From the NCBI GenBank assembly GCA_945910005.1, contig OX246742.1:47766211-47830210 (forward strand): a stretch of DNA of 64,000 bases, read 5' to 3'. This document shows positions 1 through 23,656 of this stretch, one piece after another. Positions within the stretch are counted from its first letter, which is position 1. Each line of letters begins with the position of its first letter. The translations under genes and the position numbers were made by a program. Under the pieces are notes generated by a model that saw only the letters and a list, made by a program, of their open reading frames with translations, searched no databases and was not told the origin of the DNA. This stretch comes from Isoperla grammatica. Its lineage: Eukaryota; Arthropoda; Insecta; Plecoptera; Perlodidae.

Positions 1-479
1 TTGATTGCCTGGAAGCAAACACGGAGCACGCTATTACCGCCAAGGGAACCAGCAGTCCTGGGGTACACTTTCTTAAAAGACGGTTATCAAGTTTTCCATT
101 CATTTACTACTGTTTTGGTTTCAGCTTGAAACTGGTATCAAACATTACATAGCAATACTGCCAGCTTAACTGCAAACCCCACTATAATCATGATAGTTCA
201 CTCTATTAGCAGAATAAGTTCATCACACATTGATTGACTTTTATAATAAAAGAAAGTGCCTCCCATAAATGATCACCACTAGGACAATTGACAAGCACAG
301 AGGTTCAATTAGTGTGATCTGTCGCATTGCACGCTGGCCGATCTTTACCATCTACAAAAATGGCACATTCAACGACTTGCACATGTTAATTTCTAAAAGC
401 AAGGTTTTGTGCTTCATCTCTAGCTGGAGGGGATAATTTTTCTATGCCCTACTACATTCATGCCAATGGACAGTTAAAA
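1..479. other. PARN intronic DNA, no gene seen
   Basis: This stretch lies inside the PARN intron that follows exon 9 (minus strand). I see no exon, RNA gene or clear repeat structure in it. It ends at the target-site duplication of the LINE that follows. Confidence 0.5.
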
Positions 480-487
480 AGTGTTAT

Positions 488-2041
488 TTTTTTTTTTTTT
501 TTTATCTTATGCCGAAAGTTTGATTTTTCAATCATTTTTCTTCCTAGCTATCCAATAAATATGTGCTTGGCCCTTCTCTGGCCCGCTCAGGTTATTTGGC
601 AGGGCGTCAATGTCAGATTTAAGTGCGGCACAGCTGAAGAGATGTGCTCTGTCCTGAAAACCTAATGTACATAATTTGCAAGTTGCTGGTTCCTTTGTTA
701 TTTGAAATCGACTCAAGTGGTGCTGCAGGACATCGTGTTCTGTGGCCAGCCGAAACTGCGCTGTTGCCACTTTTCTTGACCATGATTTGTCCGGCCCTTT
801 GAGCACCTCGTCTCGCCACAGTTTGTGGTTCGTCTTGGACTCTTGAAGTCTATCATATGATGTCTTGAGGCCCTCCTTAGCAAGGTTTTTGGCAGAGTTG
901 AAGGAAATACTCGCCGTGTCGGGTGCCGACTTCTTCGAGCCCAGTTTGGCTAGTGCGTCGGCTTTTTCATTGCCCAGGATGTTACAGTGGCTTGGCACCC
1001 ACTGGATTTTTAGCACTTTGCCATGCATCACATTTCTGATTAGACTTTTTTGAAGTGACAGGGAGGCTTCTTCACATTTTTCAATGTGACAGATGTTCTT
1101 GATGGCGGCCTTGCTGTCTGAGATAATAACAAATTTTGTTTTCCTGAGTGGAAATGTTGGCGTTTCTGCGATTTTTTCTGCTGCTCTTGAAATGGCTCTT
1201 ATTTCGGCATCAAAAATGCTCGAGCCTGGTGCCATAGGGTGGGCCTCTTCAAAGAAGATGCAGTGGAAGCCGAAGCCAGTATTCCTTCCCGTGCTGTCTT
1301 GGGAGCCGTCTGTGAAGACATGAATCCATTCGGATTTAGGGTAGTGCTTCTTCAGGTGTGCCTCAGTAAGCACTTTCAGCTCAGTCTGGCTTTTTTCTTC
1401 CCTTTTGCCCACACCTTCCACTTGAAGATTGAATTCGATTTTGATGGTAGAATTTGGCAGGCAGTTGACATCTAGGGTGGTAAGCTTTTGTCGAGGATGG
1501 CGTAGCAGGTCCGGACAGTGCTCCATTTTCAGGAGTGTTGTTTTTTGAGCAAAATTTATGTGTCCTGCTGCACTTGCCATTGGGAAGGCAAGCCATGTTG
1601 GATCAATCCTGGCCAGTTTCTCATGCAGTATGATGGCTTTCTGCTCTAATCTCTGTAGTAGGGGCTCTACTTTGCAGTATGCTTCCATTGCCGCCACTGG
1701 TGTTGTCTTTACTGCACCGCTGGCGAGTCGAAGGGCCTGATTCTGGATTTTACTAAGTATATCAAGATTGTTCTGCGCCGAGGTGATAAAAACTTCTGCT
1801 CCATACTCAAGGACCGAGCGCACATAGGTCTTGTAGGTAAGAACCAGTGTGTCAATCCTGGCTCCCCAGGACACTCCGGCTGCACGTTGCATCAAGTGCA
1901 GCCTCTTTTTGGCCTTCTCAGCAGCTTTCTCGAAATGGGCCTTGCCGGTAAGCTTCTTGTCAAGGATGGCTCCGAGGTAGGTAACGTGTTCCTCTTTTTT
2001 CAGCTGCTGTCCACTTATGTACAGCTCGAGAGTGGGGTCTT
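488..2041 (-). mobile_element. 5'-truncated non-LTR retrotransposon with RNase H domain
   Basis: An open frame runs on the minus strand from about 2040 to the stop at 528. It begins in the reverse-transcriptase thumb (a YLGAILD-type motif followed by a basic helix). It continues into a full RNase H domain from about residue 195 of the part that starts at 1895. The acidic residues sit in FTDGS, IFDAEI and ISDSKAA, and the last block reads HCNILGNEKADALAKLG. A Cys/His-rich tail, CKLC...H...C, closes the protein. The catalytic RT palm is missing, so the copy is 5'-truncated and dead. Plus-strand poly-T at 488-503 is the element's poly(A) tail. The 8-bp sequence AGTGTTAT flanks it at 480-487 and 2042-2049 as a target-site duplication. 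RNase H-bearing LINEs include the I, R1, LOA, Outcast and Tad groups; I cannot choose among them. It sits in a PARN intron. Confidence 0.9.
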
Positions 2042-2170
2042 AGTGTTATGATACAAATAAATAATCCAACAAAATGCATGGTTTCAGCGTTAGTGGCAGA
2101 TAAGACAGCGAGAGGTTCCTATGTGCAGTAGGTAGGCCTACACAGGCCTACGCAATGCGCGGGGACTCAC

Positions 2171-5100
2171 CGAGGTGTTTAGCCATGGCCAGGAAACACA
2201 TCCCTGTGATGTGGGCATCGTAACCAGCCTCGTGGTACTTGCCGGACTCAGACGAGAACCGCGTGGCTTCTATCTCGCCATCTGGAAGATATTGAAGACA
2301 CGTTAACACCATCATTGCCCTTTCTTTCATTCTACTCACGTTTTGTTACGTGATTCTACGTCATTTCACTGTATGTATCCGTTTACCAGTTATTTCTTGG
2401 ACATATATGTATCTAGTGTAATTTTCAATGTTAATGTAAAACACCAGTGAGGTTCAATAAATAAAATTTTTCTTGCTCTAATAACAACATATTTATTGTT
2501 CCTATTGGACCACATTTGCATTTCTGAGTGAAGAATATACCAGTGGGTACTGGGTAGCTGTTTGGTAGCCTACTGTTTTTGAAAGTGCCAGCTTTTAAAA
2601 ATGTTCAATAAGTAACTGTATGTGTCTTTAAAGTAGGGATGATGCCGGGTAGGCCTACGAGTACCCGTTACCGTCTGACCCAAACGGGTGCGGGTGTGTG
2701 TTCCATTACCCGATTACCCCAAAAAAAAACTTTTAAAATAATTTTTAATTTAGCCTATATTTAATTTAATTTTTTAATTTGTAATTTACCAACATAAATG
2801 GACCCCAAATACTAAGTTGCTCACACACAATAGATGAGTAGGTTCCTTCACATTTATACCTAGCTACCAGCTACTGTACCAAGCTACATACATGTCTTTC
2901 TGATCCATGGAAAACGAGACATGTATATTTATTGTTCGGCTAATTAGACACTAGGCGGATAATTAGACATCCAGATTCTCATTTAAAGTGAGCAGAAATT
3001 ACATGTAAACTCACAGCCATATTTCAATCAAGAGGGTTATACAAATATCTTCTTTATCAACATCATGAAACCACGAAAGCTGTCCTTCATGAATCTGTTA
3101 GCCAATATCACCGTGTGGAACGAAACAACTACTGCAGTGTCCTGGCTACACGAGAGCCAACTTACCCACAGCCGGCATGGAGAAGGGATCTGCCGACAGC
3201 GTCCTGTATAGATCGCTAAGGACCGTCGACTTTACGGACTCTTTGAACGCAGGTCCGCTGGCCAAGAACTTTGTGTCCATGATTCTAAAACCAACAACAC
3301 TCACGTCAAGGTACAATATGGGAGGTGGTCGAGAGATTAGACTAGGCCTATTGACTACCTTCTCCATAACTTCAAACATTAACTAACACAATTGGCAATT
3401 ACCAGGTAGAGATGCGGCATATAAAGATCTGCCATCCTAATTGCTATCATGCCATCACTTTGAATATTTTGTAATTAAATATGGTTGAACGTTCAGGGAA
3501 CAAAATAGGAATACCTAATACACCAAATGTTGACTACCGAGGATGATATCTCAATGATCATTTCCTAGTCTCTCTCTTTTGCATCTCTTCTGTAAGAGAG
3601 CTAGAGCAAAACTGCTGATATATGTGCTCACCCCGGGACCTCCTCTCTAGGTATCCAATCCATGTAACACCATTGGCTGGCTGGGGTTGCAAGACTTTCC
3701 CCCAACAACGTTTGGCTGACAAGAGATGAGATGACTACCACAATGAAGTGTTACCTGGGGAATGTTGATACGACAGTCTCCTTGAAATCACAATACTCGT
3801 GCGGCAGACTTGCACAGAACCGGTTCAGTATGTGACAGACGTCGAGCAACATGTTGTGTCCAATGAGCAGCTTGCCGGACGTGCGCAGCAGCCTGGAGCA
3901 AAGAGGTGGTTGCATCAAGGACAACGTAATACCGGATGACGAGACAGAGTCAATGAAACACGTTGGACAGAGCCAAGACTATATAGTTAGTAGTAGTACA
4001 ATACAATACAATAGAATACAATACAATAAAAATGTTTATATTGTATAATTTGCCTCCCTTCTTTGCTGAAGGTAATCAGGGTCTACAATAATGACGAATT
4101 CTAGATAATATATGAACATGTAACAGGAAGCTGTTTGGAAAATGTCACTTTTATTTTAAAGTTGAACTTTCTCTACAATTATGTGATTAATAATTAATAT
4201 CCCCAACTGCCATAACCTCCGTTACTATATGTACTGCAAGCCGAAACCAATGTACAGCTAGTTTCAAGGCACGGCAAAGAGATGCGACCAACCTGGGCTC
4301 ACCTTATGACCTTGCTGAATCCGAACGCGTCGTCCAGTTCCTGTAGTTCTCGTTGCTGCTTCTCTCGTTCTCTCTCTTGTCTGGAACACAGTCACGCTCG
4401 TTAGGCAAACAACTCCACTCGGGAGTCTACGCGATGGCGGGGGACAACCAACCGCGGAAACACCCCCTTTACCAAACTAAATGATAATGGAACAAAGTGC
4501 AGATGCAGATACTAGATAAAGTTTAAGACGTTAAGCCCAAATCATCATATCATCACTAGATAAAGTACATTTTATCTTGGTCGTAGTTACTTCTATTGTT
4601 ACGGGACACGACAACGATCGAAACTACTAGACAGATCTATAGACTAGATACTGGCCATAACTTACTAGCAAAGCACCTACATAGAATAGGGTTGGTCGAA
4701 AGCAGAGCACTACATGTAAAGCTCTGTGAGAATGGAATAAAGGACAGGCAACATCTACCGTATTTAGCACTACGAAGGAATGTCAATCAATGGGACAAGA
4801 CCAGAAGGAAAGGGAATCTCATCTTTATTGGTTGTCAAGACACACAATGACATAAACATGTCAATGTGGGCACCAGAGAAGAAGACGGACAAGGGACAAG
4901 ACCGGAAGGAAAGGGAATCTCATCTTTATTGGTTGTCAAGACACACAATGACATAAACATGTCAATGTGGGCACCAGAGAAGAAGACGGACAAGGGACAA
5001 GACCGGAAGGAAAGGGAATCTCATCTTTATTGGTTGTCAAGACACACAATGACATAAACATGTCAATGTGGGCACCAGAGCAGAAGACGGACAAGGGACA

Positions 5101-8100
5101 AGACCGGAAGGAAAGGGAATCTCATCTTTATTGGTTGTCAAGACACACAATGACATAAACACGTCAATGTGGGCACCAGAGCAGAAGACGACCTAAACAC
5201 TCGCCTGTCTTCCTCGGTGCCCTCCCGCGTAACGAACAAGACCCGACTTCCGTCCTCGGTCGGTCTCGTGTCCATGTGAACAACGCCTGGGTATTTCTCC
5301 TCCACCGTCTGATAGAGCAGCTTGCGTAGGAACGCGCCGGAACGCTCCAACTCCAGCTCCTCTCGGTCCGACGCGAGGAACTCGTCTATCAGCGTACTGC
5401 GACAAGTGGTTCGTCATTAGCATCCGGCAGACAAGATGTACACCCAGTGGCGTAGCGGAAGGCCCCGCAAACCCCGCAAGGCGGGGGGGCCCCCGCGAAG
5501 CGGGGGCCCCCGATGATATAGATCGTATATTATGAAAATTTCAAATAAGACAACAAATCAATTAAAATGTATTTTAAATAAAATTCCAAAATTCGCAAAA
5601 TTTTCAAAATTTTTGGGATCGTTCACGATTTTATACCGGATGTATGGGTTAGCGAAATGCACTTGTGTTGTAAAACTAACAGTCTGATGTCACCGAAAAT
5701 GCCAATGAACCTTAAATTTTACCCTTACCCCCACTAACAATAAACTTTGTTTTGTAGCTAGTTTCCACCCTTTACACAAAATTATTTCAGAGGTCAGTTT
5801 TCTCTCGGACTCCCTCACTGATAGAGGCACATCTCAGCGTGGGAGTGAGACTGTTGGTGATGCGATTAATAAAGTGGTGTCAAATATGGTGCTGGATCGG
5901 ATGTGTTGATAACAGTGCGCAAAGTTTACATTCTTATTGTGAATTGAGTGAAATCGTAGTAGTTTTGTGAATATTTGTTGAATGTTCTCTTCTGTGTGGA
6001 GTCACGAAGTGTTATGTTAGTGTTTCTATTTTATTATTCTGTTACTAAGTTATTTGTTAATATTTATATATTATTTACAATGAGTGGTAGAACTTATAAA
6101 AGTGCCCGTGACTGCAGCGGCTGCCGAAAGATCTTTTTCTAAATTAAAATTAATTAAAAACTATTTGCGAAGCTCAATGAGTGAGAATCGACTCAGTGGT
6201 TTGGCATTGCTTAGTATCGAGGGTGAAAGAACACGAAAGTTAAACATAGATACATTGTTCGACGAGTTCGCGGACGCTAACGCACGCCGAAAAGCTCGAT
6301 TTGCCAGACAATAATACACTAAAAGCCTAAACGGCTAGGAAACGTTCCAGAATTGCAGTTGGAGGATCAAAACGTAGGTTATTTGATTTATCAATACTTA
6401 AAACTTATCATACTTGTTGTTGTTGTTGTTGTTGATGATATAATAATATGTTATTATGGTTTTAGTAAATAAATGTATACATTATTATTACGTCGCGTGG
6501 AAGTGGTGGATATGGGAGGGGGGGGGGGGGGGGGGGGGGTTGAAAATAAGATCAAACGTTAATATGTTGCAATGTATGCTGTGAATTGTAACTCGACATG
6601 ACGACAACACAAATTGACGCACACAAACTACATTGTTTCGGTATTACATTCAGCCCACCACTTTTTCCTAAAACGCACCAAATGCACTCTAAAAACGTGC
6701 TTTCAAAAGTTTTCGCCTGCGGCGCTTTTCATGGGCTCCGCCCCCCATACCCCCCGTGCTTGATCCTACCATGTCCAATGGCCAATGTCGCGGGGGGGCC
6801 CCCGACTTCTGCACTACGCCACTGTGTACACCGTCAATATTACTAGTTACTTAGGTACAAATATACTAAATAAAACAAATTCATGGACCGACATTACATT
6901 CTAACACATTTAAAAACAAGTTGCATGTAGGTAGGTAAAGGTCGCTGTACCCACCACGTGTTGGCAATAAACGCCTCATACTCCTCTGGTATCGGCACGG
7001 GTGCGCTGTTACTCTTGGCTGGCGTGCCCCCGTTCTGGTTGCTCTTGTTGTGTCTGTCCGTGAGGTACTTCTTCTGTCGCTCCTCCTCGGCCTCCGTCAT
7101 GTATGGGATGCCTGCGACCATGCAACCAACCATAGGCCTATATCTCTGCTACCACACTTGATAGGAGAGGGGATCCCGCACTCCACCATACAAATATCCA
7201 CCAGACATAATACAGAAGCAACTCTAAACAAGGACAATCATCAACACAACACTAGGCAAAAAGAAAAATACCACACACTGTACTGCAACACAAAAAGATA
7301 TCAAAATGGTTCTTATGTAAGAGGACTAACTTTATACAACTCTCTACCTGAGAGCATACTTGCAGTAAAGGAGAACACTGCCAAGTTTATATTGAAAATA
7401 GAGTCTTACCTAAAAGAAAATGCTTTCTACTCAATTGAAGAATTTAAAAATGTGAAACACACCAAAACATGACTGTTTCTACTTACCATATTTTAATGTT
7501 ATATTTCAAAGTTGAATTGTTGTATAAAAATAGTCTTACACATTAGGTTGAAGGATTTGTAATTTATAAGGAAGACCTAAAGCTGACTAATAGTCACTTA
7601 ATAAATTGTAAAATTAAAATAGGATTGAAACTGGTCATGAATGCAATAGATCTTTGCTGCAGTTAAACCTATTGATGTGTCATCTGTACATATTGTATAT
7701 ATTATGTATTGTTTGTTTAATTATTTTATATATATTGTATTAGCCTAGATGAACCTATCGTTATCATAATATTTTATAATGACATGTAATACACTCTGAA
7801 CATGTTATACATGGGAAGAGTCTAAAATTACGCAAATAAATCTAATCTAATCTAGTCTAACATTTTTCATAATAGCCTACTCAATATAATAGCCTACTCA
7901 AGAATCCAGTGAAATTATCCCATTCAGCAGACAATATAAATATTCTTAAAAACTTTGATAGGCCATCAAAGTTTTTAAGAATATTTATATTGTCTGCTGA
8001 ATGGGATAATTTCACTGGATTCTTGAGTAGGCTATGTCATTGGCAATTGGTTTTATTTTCGAAGCATGCATCAAAGGGCGCTGGGGGGAGGGGGATGAAG

Positions 8101-9773
8101 CCGTCCTCCAGCACACACATCACATCCTCATACTCCACTGTGCAAACGTACCTTCTCTGAAGACTTTATTGAAATCGAAGCCATTAGATGCTAGGAAATC
8201 AATACTAGAACTTTGACACGTGAATCTTGGATCTTCGATGAATCGATTATATGGTCTAGGAAATATGTAGAAGTTGTAAGTATTATGTGTCCATCTGTAA
8301 TTAAACAATTGGTTACAAGACTCATATATTGGTTATGTTGTTATCGGTTGACTAAGTTAAAATGTGTAGAGGTCTCCTCCATTGACTGAACACAAACAAT
8401 TTCAATGTTGTGGATGTTTGTGTGTCATGTACAACATTAAATACTGATGACCCATATTCACTTTCTCCCTATCACTTAACCACCCGTTAAGCCATATGAT
8501 CCCGCCACTGAAATACATCACTAAATGTAGCTTAGGCTAAGCATGTGGCCAAATATTAAAAACTCACTTGTTTTCTTCACTATTAAATTTGAATGCCGAG
8601 AGTCCAAACTGAACGAAAAGGAATTTCATAGAGCCATCTCGTAGTTTCTTATAGTATTCCGATGTTGTATCGAAGGCTTTCACGTCTGGACCATTCACCA
8701 ACCCCGTAAATTCACCATCGATTGCAAGGAAAGCAGATTCACTGATCACCTTTTCCAAACCTTGCAAAACCTCGGAAAAATCTGTGCAAGAAGAAAAATT
8801 CAGGCTTGTTTTAGTTGGCTACCACTTGAATTTTTGCAATTGCCAAAGTGCAAAAGCTCCACGTGTAGGCTAGAGCATAGGCCTAGCTAGACCTATGACT
8901 AGAAAACTAGGTAGGCCTAGGCCTACACATGAATACTTTCCGATTATGCTAACCGATTCCGATTATGTAGGCCTAGGCCTACACCAGCTTCTAACTTGTA
9001 ACTTGTAACTTGTTTCATCTACTCTGCGGCGGCGCACCTCGCCAGTGGCAGATTCCCCCTCCCACCCACTTCCGGCCATAGCCGTGTGTCAAGTTTTAAT
9101 AAAAGGGCATTGCTTACAAGATTAAGATACATGCTATAGTGGACCATCCCGCCCTTTACTACATTATACCCCTTGAAAGTAGTGAGTCCATAAATGTAAA
9201 AAGTAAAGTAAAAATCAATGTTATATTTAAAATGTCAAGAGCCGTGACCCACACAGCCAGCCACTCTACAAGTCAGGTACTAAATTATTACTAATAATAA
9301 TACTAAAAGTAACAGGTAATTGTTCTATTACTAGTCAGGTACATAGCATGGGAATCCCCCCCTCAGGTACAAAAGTATCACCGGAGATGAGCCCCACTTC
9401 TAATAATTCCACTTCTAATAGGAACTCCCCCACATTCAGATCCCCTGGAATTGTGTGGGCTTCGTTTTTCTTTGTACATCTACTCTATCTTACCTGTTCA
9501 ACATGTAAACAGTAAAATACAACATACGCTAGGCCTATACCAAGAATAAAATAAATCTAACCTCACTTTAAAAAAGCTGTCAACATTGACCGCAGAATTA
9601 GTACCCCTACAATTCTTTTAATAACAGATAAATACGTACAAAAGTCTACCTACAGTTTCTGTAAATATATGTTTAATGTTTCTGAGAGTTAAACTCTTTC
9701 AAGTAGCAACAGTTTTCGCAATAACACAAGAAATATGAAAACCGACAGACTTACTTTTACGTGTGACCTCCAT
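2171..9773 (-). CDS. PARN: Poly(A)-specific ribonuclease PARN, N-terminal 390 residues (3' end off window)
   Basis: PARN is a 3'-5' exoribonuclease of the DEDD family that removes poly(A) from mRNA and trims small RNAs. Coding exons, 5' to 3' on the minus strand, are 9773-9755, 8781-8568, 8294-8152, 7111-6955, 5396-5205, 4380-4303, 3892-3755, 3284-3166 and 2281-2171. Reading phase is kept across all eight junctions. The catalytic D28 and E30 are in [10 protein letters not shown], at the same residue numbers as in human PARN. The third acidic site is in [13 protein letters not shown] and the fourth in [11 protein letters not shown]. Other family landmarks are [13 protein letters not shown] and DFNKVF. 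The ATG at 9771-9773 opens MEVTRKNF, close to the human start. The intron after exon 5 uses a GC donor (AG|GCGAGT). The RRM and C-terminal exons lie left of the window. Introns carry a LINE, a hAT element, tandem repeats and a long palindrome. Confidence 0.95.
2342..3165. other. PARN intron 8, AT-rich, no other gene
   Basis: This is intronic DNA between PARN exons 9 and 8. It includes A/T-rich runs near 2710-2790. I see no convincing repeat or coding structure. Confidence 0.4.
3998..4030. repeat. (ACAAT)n microsatellite
   Basis: Short run of ACAAT/ATACA pentamers with one interrupted unit in a PARN intron. Similar pentamer runs at 38026-38048 and 61193-61215 mark likely LINE 3' tails, so this may be the tail of a decayed LINE. 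Confidence 0.6.
4596..4850 (+). pseudogene. Decayed LINE ORF2 C-terminus
   Basis: A short open stretch encodes a sequence with [12 protein letters not shown] followed by a degenerate HLPYLAL block. This resembles the C-terminal pattern of RNase H-type LINE polyproteins, where an 'H-lG..es..C..C.....et..HlL..C' motif is usual. The cysteines are mostly lost. It leads directly into the 101-bp tandem repeats, whose first unit overlaps its end. Confidence 0.45.
4792..5190. repeat. 101-bp tandem repeat, about four units
   Basis: Units begin with GGGACAAGACC at 4792, 4893, 4994 and 5095, an exact 101-bp period with only a few substitutions. The array ends about 15 bp from PARN exon 5, just past its GC donor, so it forms the first part of PARN intron 5 in the direction of transcription. 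The first unit overlaps a decayed LINE C-terminus, suggesting local duplication of a LINE tail. Confidence 0.9.
5445..6824. mobile_element. hAT-type DNA transposon remnant, 1,380 bp
   Basis: The ends read CAGTGGCGTAGCGG and, in reverse complement, CAGTGGCGTAGTGC, as in many hAT families. The 8-bp sequence TGTACACC flanks the element at 5437-5444 and 6825-6832, the length expected for hAT. Only the last part of a transposase survives, at 6084-6314 on the plus strand. It carries the hAT C-terminal dimerisation signature [16 protein letters not shown] followed by [13 protein letters not shown]-rich runs lie next to both ends, and there is a G-run at 6519-6538. The left end stops 48 bp from the PARN exon 5 boundary. 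Confidence 0.93.
6084..6314 (+). pseudogene. hAT transposase C-terminal dimerisation fragment
   Basis: This 76-residue frame holds [16 protein letters not shown] and [11 protein letters not shown], the most conserved stretch of hAT (Zaphod/ZMYM-like) transposases. The DDE catalytic core and zinc-finger N-terminus are absent, so it is an internally deleted relic within the 5445-6824 element. Confidence 0.85.
7150..7852 (+). mobile_element. 3' end of a CR1/Jockey-like LINE
   Basis: The frame ending at 7472 encodes [10 protein letters not shown] followed by [13 protein letters not shown] and a terminal AFYSIEEF block. This matches the C-terminal end of the LINE protein at 43439-45535 (LYNKLPDNLKN ... 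CFYSVTEF). It is followed by an AT-rich 3'UTR and ends in a short (TCTAA)n tail near 7836-7852. The last 60 bp resemble 61140-61215, where the same tail ends in (TACAA)n instead. Only the 3' end is present. Confidence 0.8.
7889..8035. repeat. Perfect 71-bp inverted repeat with 5-nt spacer
   Basis: Arms 7889-7959 and 7965-8035 are exact reverse complements by eye, separated by AGGCC. The feature is AT-rich and lies in PARN intron 3. A partial copy of the arm tip (AATAGCCTACTCAA) lies just to the left at 7871-7884. An uninterrupted stem this long suggests either a very recent foldback duplication or a MITE. Confidence 0.95.
8296..8567. other. PARN intron 2
   Basis: Short intron between exons 3 and 2. 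Nothing else recognised. Confidence 0.4.
8782..9754. other. PARN intron 1, rich in TAGGCCTA
   Basis: First PARN intron. The segment 8870-8990 carries many overlapping TAGGCCTA palindromes, the motif that recurs through the host DNA of this window. No coding or transposon structure was recognised in the rest. Confidence 0.5.
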
Positions 9774-10798
9774 GTTTGTTTCTTCTTCTTTTTTAAACTT
9801 GTGGTTGAGCGATTCGCCGCAACGCGCGCCAGCAGTCGAGCATGATTATGAGGGGTATTTCAAACTGATTTTATGTACGGTATGTTCTAATTGAAAGAAA
9901 TAATTTTTACTCTCGCAGTTTTGCTTAGAGTGTACGTTTGTAAGTAGGTACTCAAAGGAAAACTTGTGAATAATTATTTCATTTATTTATGATGGTTGTG
10001 TTGGAAAAATGGTGGGAGGATAGAGATAGGTGAAGAGAACTGGCTGGAAGAAATGAGGAAATGAGTATTCTTTCCAACGTCCATAGATCCTTCCGTCTAA
10101 ACCAAGTTTTAGTTTCTACTCTTAAAACTCTAGCTGCCCCTAGAAGGACATTTACCTACATGTCATAATGATGAGATGGACCGTCCAAAGTTTCCTTTGA
10201 AAATCGAAGACAAACAAGTTTTTTCATTTTTTTAAACTATACACTAGCTTTGGAACTTCACTAAAATCTATCTGTAGTAAGTATGATACTGGTTTACATG
10301 CAAACAGTCACAGCAATGAAGCACATATCTAGTATGTATCCCCCTACTGATTGCATCAGCTCCTGTAACCATGTGGGACTATAAACAGAAATGGCACCAT
10401 TTATTTACCATAAAAGAAGCCATGCAATGAGGGGGAGCTCCAAGCATTAAGTTACATATTCATAAAAAAAAAACTCAAAACAGTACAACAAAATAACAGA
10501 CCATTTATTTGACTTGAAAGTTTGACTGGTAAATTTCTTTAGTTGATTTTGAACCTACGTTATTTATTCGAGGTCCGCCAACTTGGCAGCCAAATATAGT
10601 AATCCATATTCCAACATTCTGACATCTCAGGTTATGTAGAAAAACATACCCCTGTGCCACAAATTAATTTGGTTTGAAGGTTGGTCGGGGTGCCCGATAT
10701 ATTGACCACCTTATCATTAAGTCCTGGCTTTAGAAGGCCAATCATTGAGGAGTATGCAGGGAAATAAGTATATTTCATCACTAGTGTCAATAAATGCA
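9774..10798. other. Intergenic region between PARN start and RPS2 end
   Basis: About 1 kb separating the PARN start codon (minus strand) from the RPS2 poly(A) signal (minus strand). The 100 bp above PARN are moderately GC-rich around 9810-9840 and probably hold its promoter. No further gene was recognised. Confidence 0.4.
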
Positions 10799-10804
10799 TT
10801 TATT
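10799..10804 (-). terminator. RPS2 poly(A) signal AATAAA
   Basis: AATAAA on the minus strand about 25 nt after the RPS2 stop codon (10829-10831), giving a very short 3'UTR as usual for ribosomal protein genes. Confidence 0.75.
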
Positions 10805-10828
10805 GAATGGTTTCTACATCAGCGTAGT

Positions 10829-22882
<12,054 letters not shown>

Positions 22883-23393
22883 CTGGAACAAAATCAACAC
22901 GAGACCTTAGAATATCCAGCCTAATGGGGCTGGGCCCTCATAAGGCTGGATATTCCAAGATGAGACCCTACTAATAAAAATACTGTATCAATGGGGCCTA
23001 GCCTAGGCCTAGGCCTAGATCTGTAGGGTAGGGGCCTGGGCCTAGGCCTTAGGCCTAGACCGTAAGAAGGTTAGGAAACCAGACAACCAAATAAAGTAAT
23101 AAATAGTATCGTTGGTCGGTTTTGATGGGTTTGGGACCTGCGCTAGGCCTAGGATAGTGAAAACGTGGACTTTTACCAAGTTTCAAGTCGATGTGAAAAC
23201 GTGGCTGAATGCAAGCAAATTGGATTGGCAGCCTAACCGAAAGAAATTTACATTTTATTTCCGCATTTCGACCCAAACCTTATCGTAAATATGTACATGT
23301 AAAACAATGAAGTTACTAGTGTTAACTCACATATATTTTACTGCCCTAAACAGCAATTTATTACATAAAATACAATTATAACTTAACACTTAC

Positions 23394-23432
23394 GCGTGGT
23401 TGATGTGGTGAATTGATGGGAAACGGAAATAG
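23394..23432 (-). other. Probable RPS2 non-coding first exon and start region
   Basis: On the minus strand a good donor (CGC|GTAAGTG) lies at 23394/23393. About 38 nt upstream is the pyrimidine-rich CTATTTCCGTTTCC, resembling the TOP start of ribosomal protein mRNAs. The coding exon begins with an acceptor three nt before the ATG, so a 5'UTR exon here would fit. It lies about 225 bp from the small Maf start codon on the other strand. Confidence 0.45.
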
Positions 23433-23656
23433 AATTGTTTTTTATTTTCCACAACCGTTTCTTCAGGCACCAATCGCAATCGAGACAACATTTTACCCAA
23501 TCAAATGTCCGCAAATGGTAGACGTTCAAAGATGGCGTTTTGTTGTGGTTGTAGTGGTCGTCGAAGAAAGGAGAAGAATGACTAAGCACAAAATTGTTCC
23601 GTTTATTTCATTCGTAACGTATGAAGCGTATTGAAAATCGTAATAAATTGAACAAT
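23433..23656. promoter_or_regulatory. Shared RPS2 / small Maf promoter region
   Basis: Only about 225 bp separate the likely RPS2 start (minus strand) from the small Maf ATG (plus strand). No canonical TATA box was seen that clearly serves either gene. A divergent promoter is inferred from the spacing alone. Confidence 0.4.

Noticed and set aside
4792..5190. CRISPR-like regular repeats
   Set aside because: Head-to-tail 101-bp tandem repeat without spacers, in a eukaryotic intron.
7050..7160. N-terminal part of the plus-strand frame overlapping PARN exon 4
   Set aside because: Antisense of the PARN exon; only the part after about 7150 is the LINE remnant.
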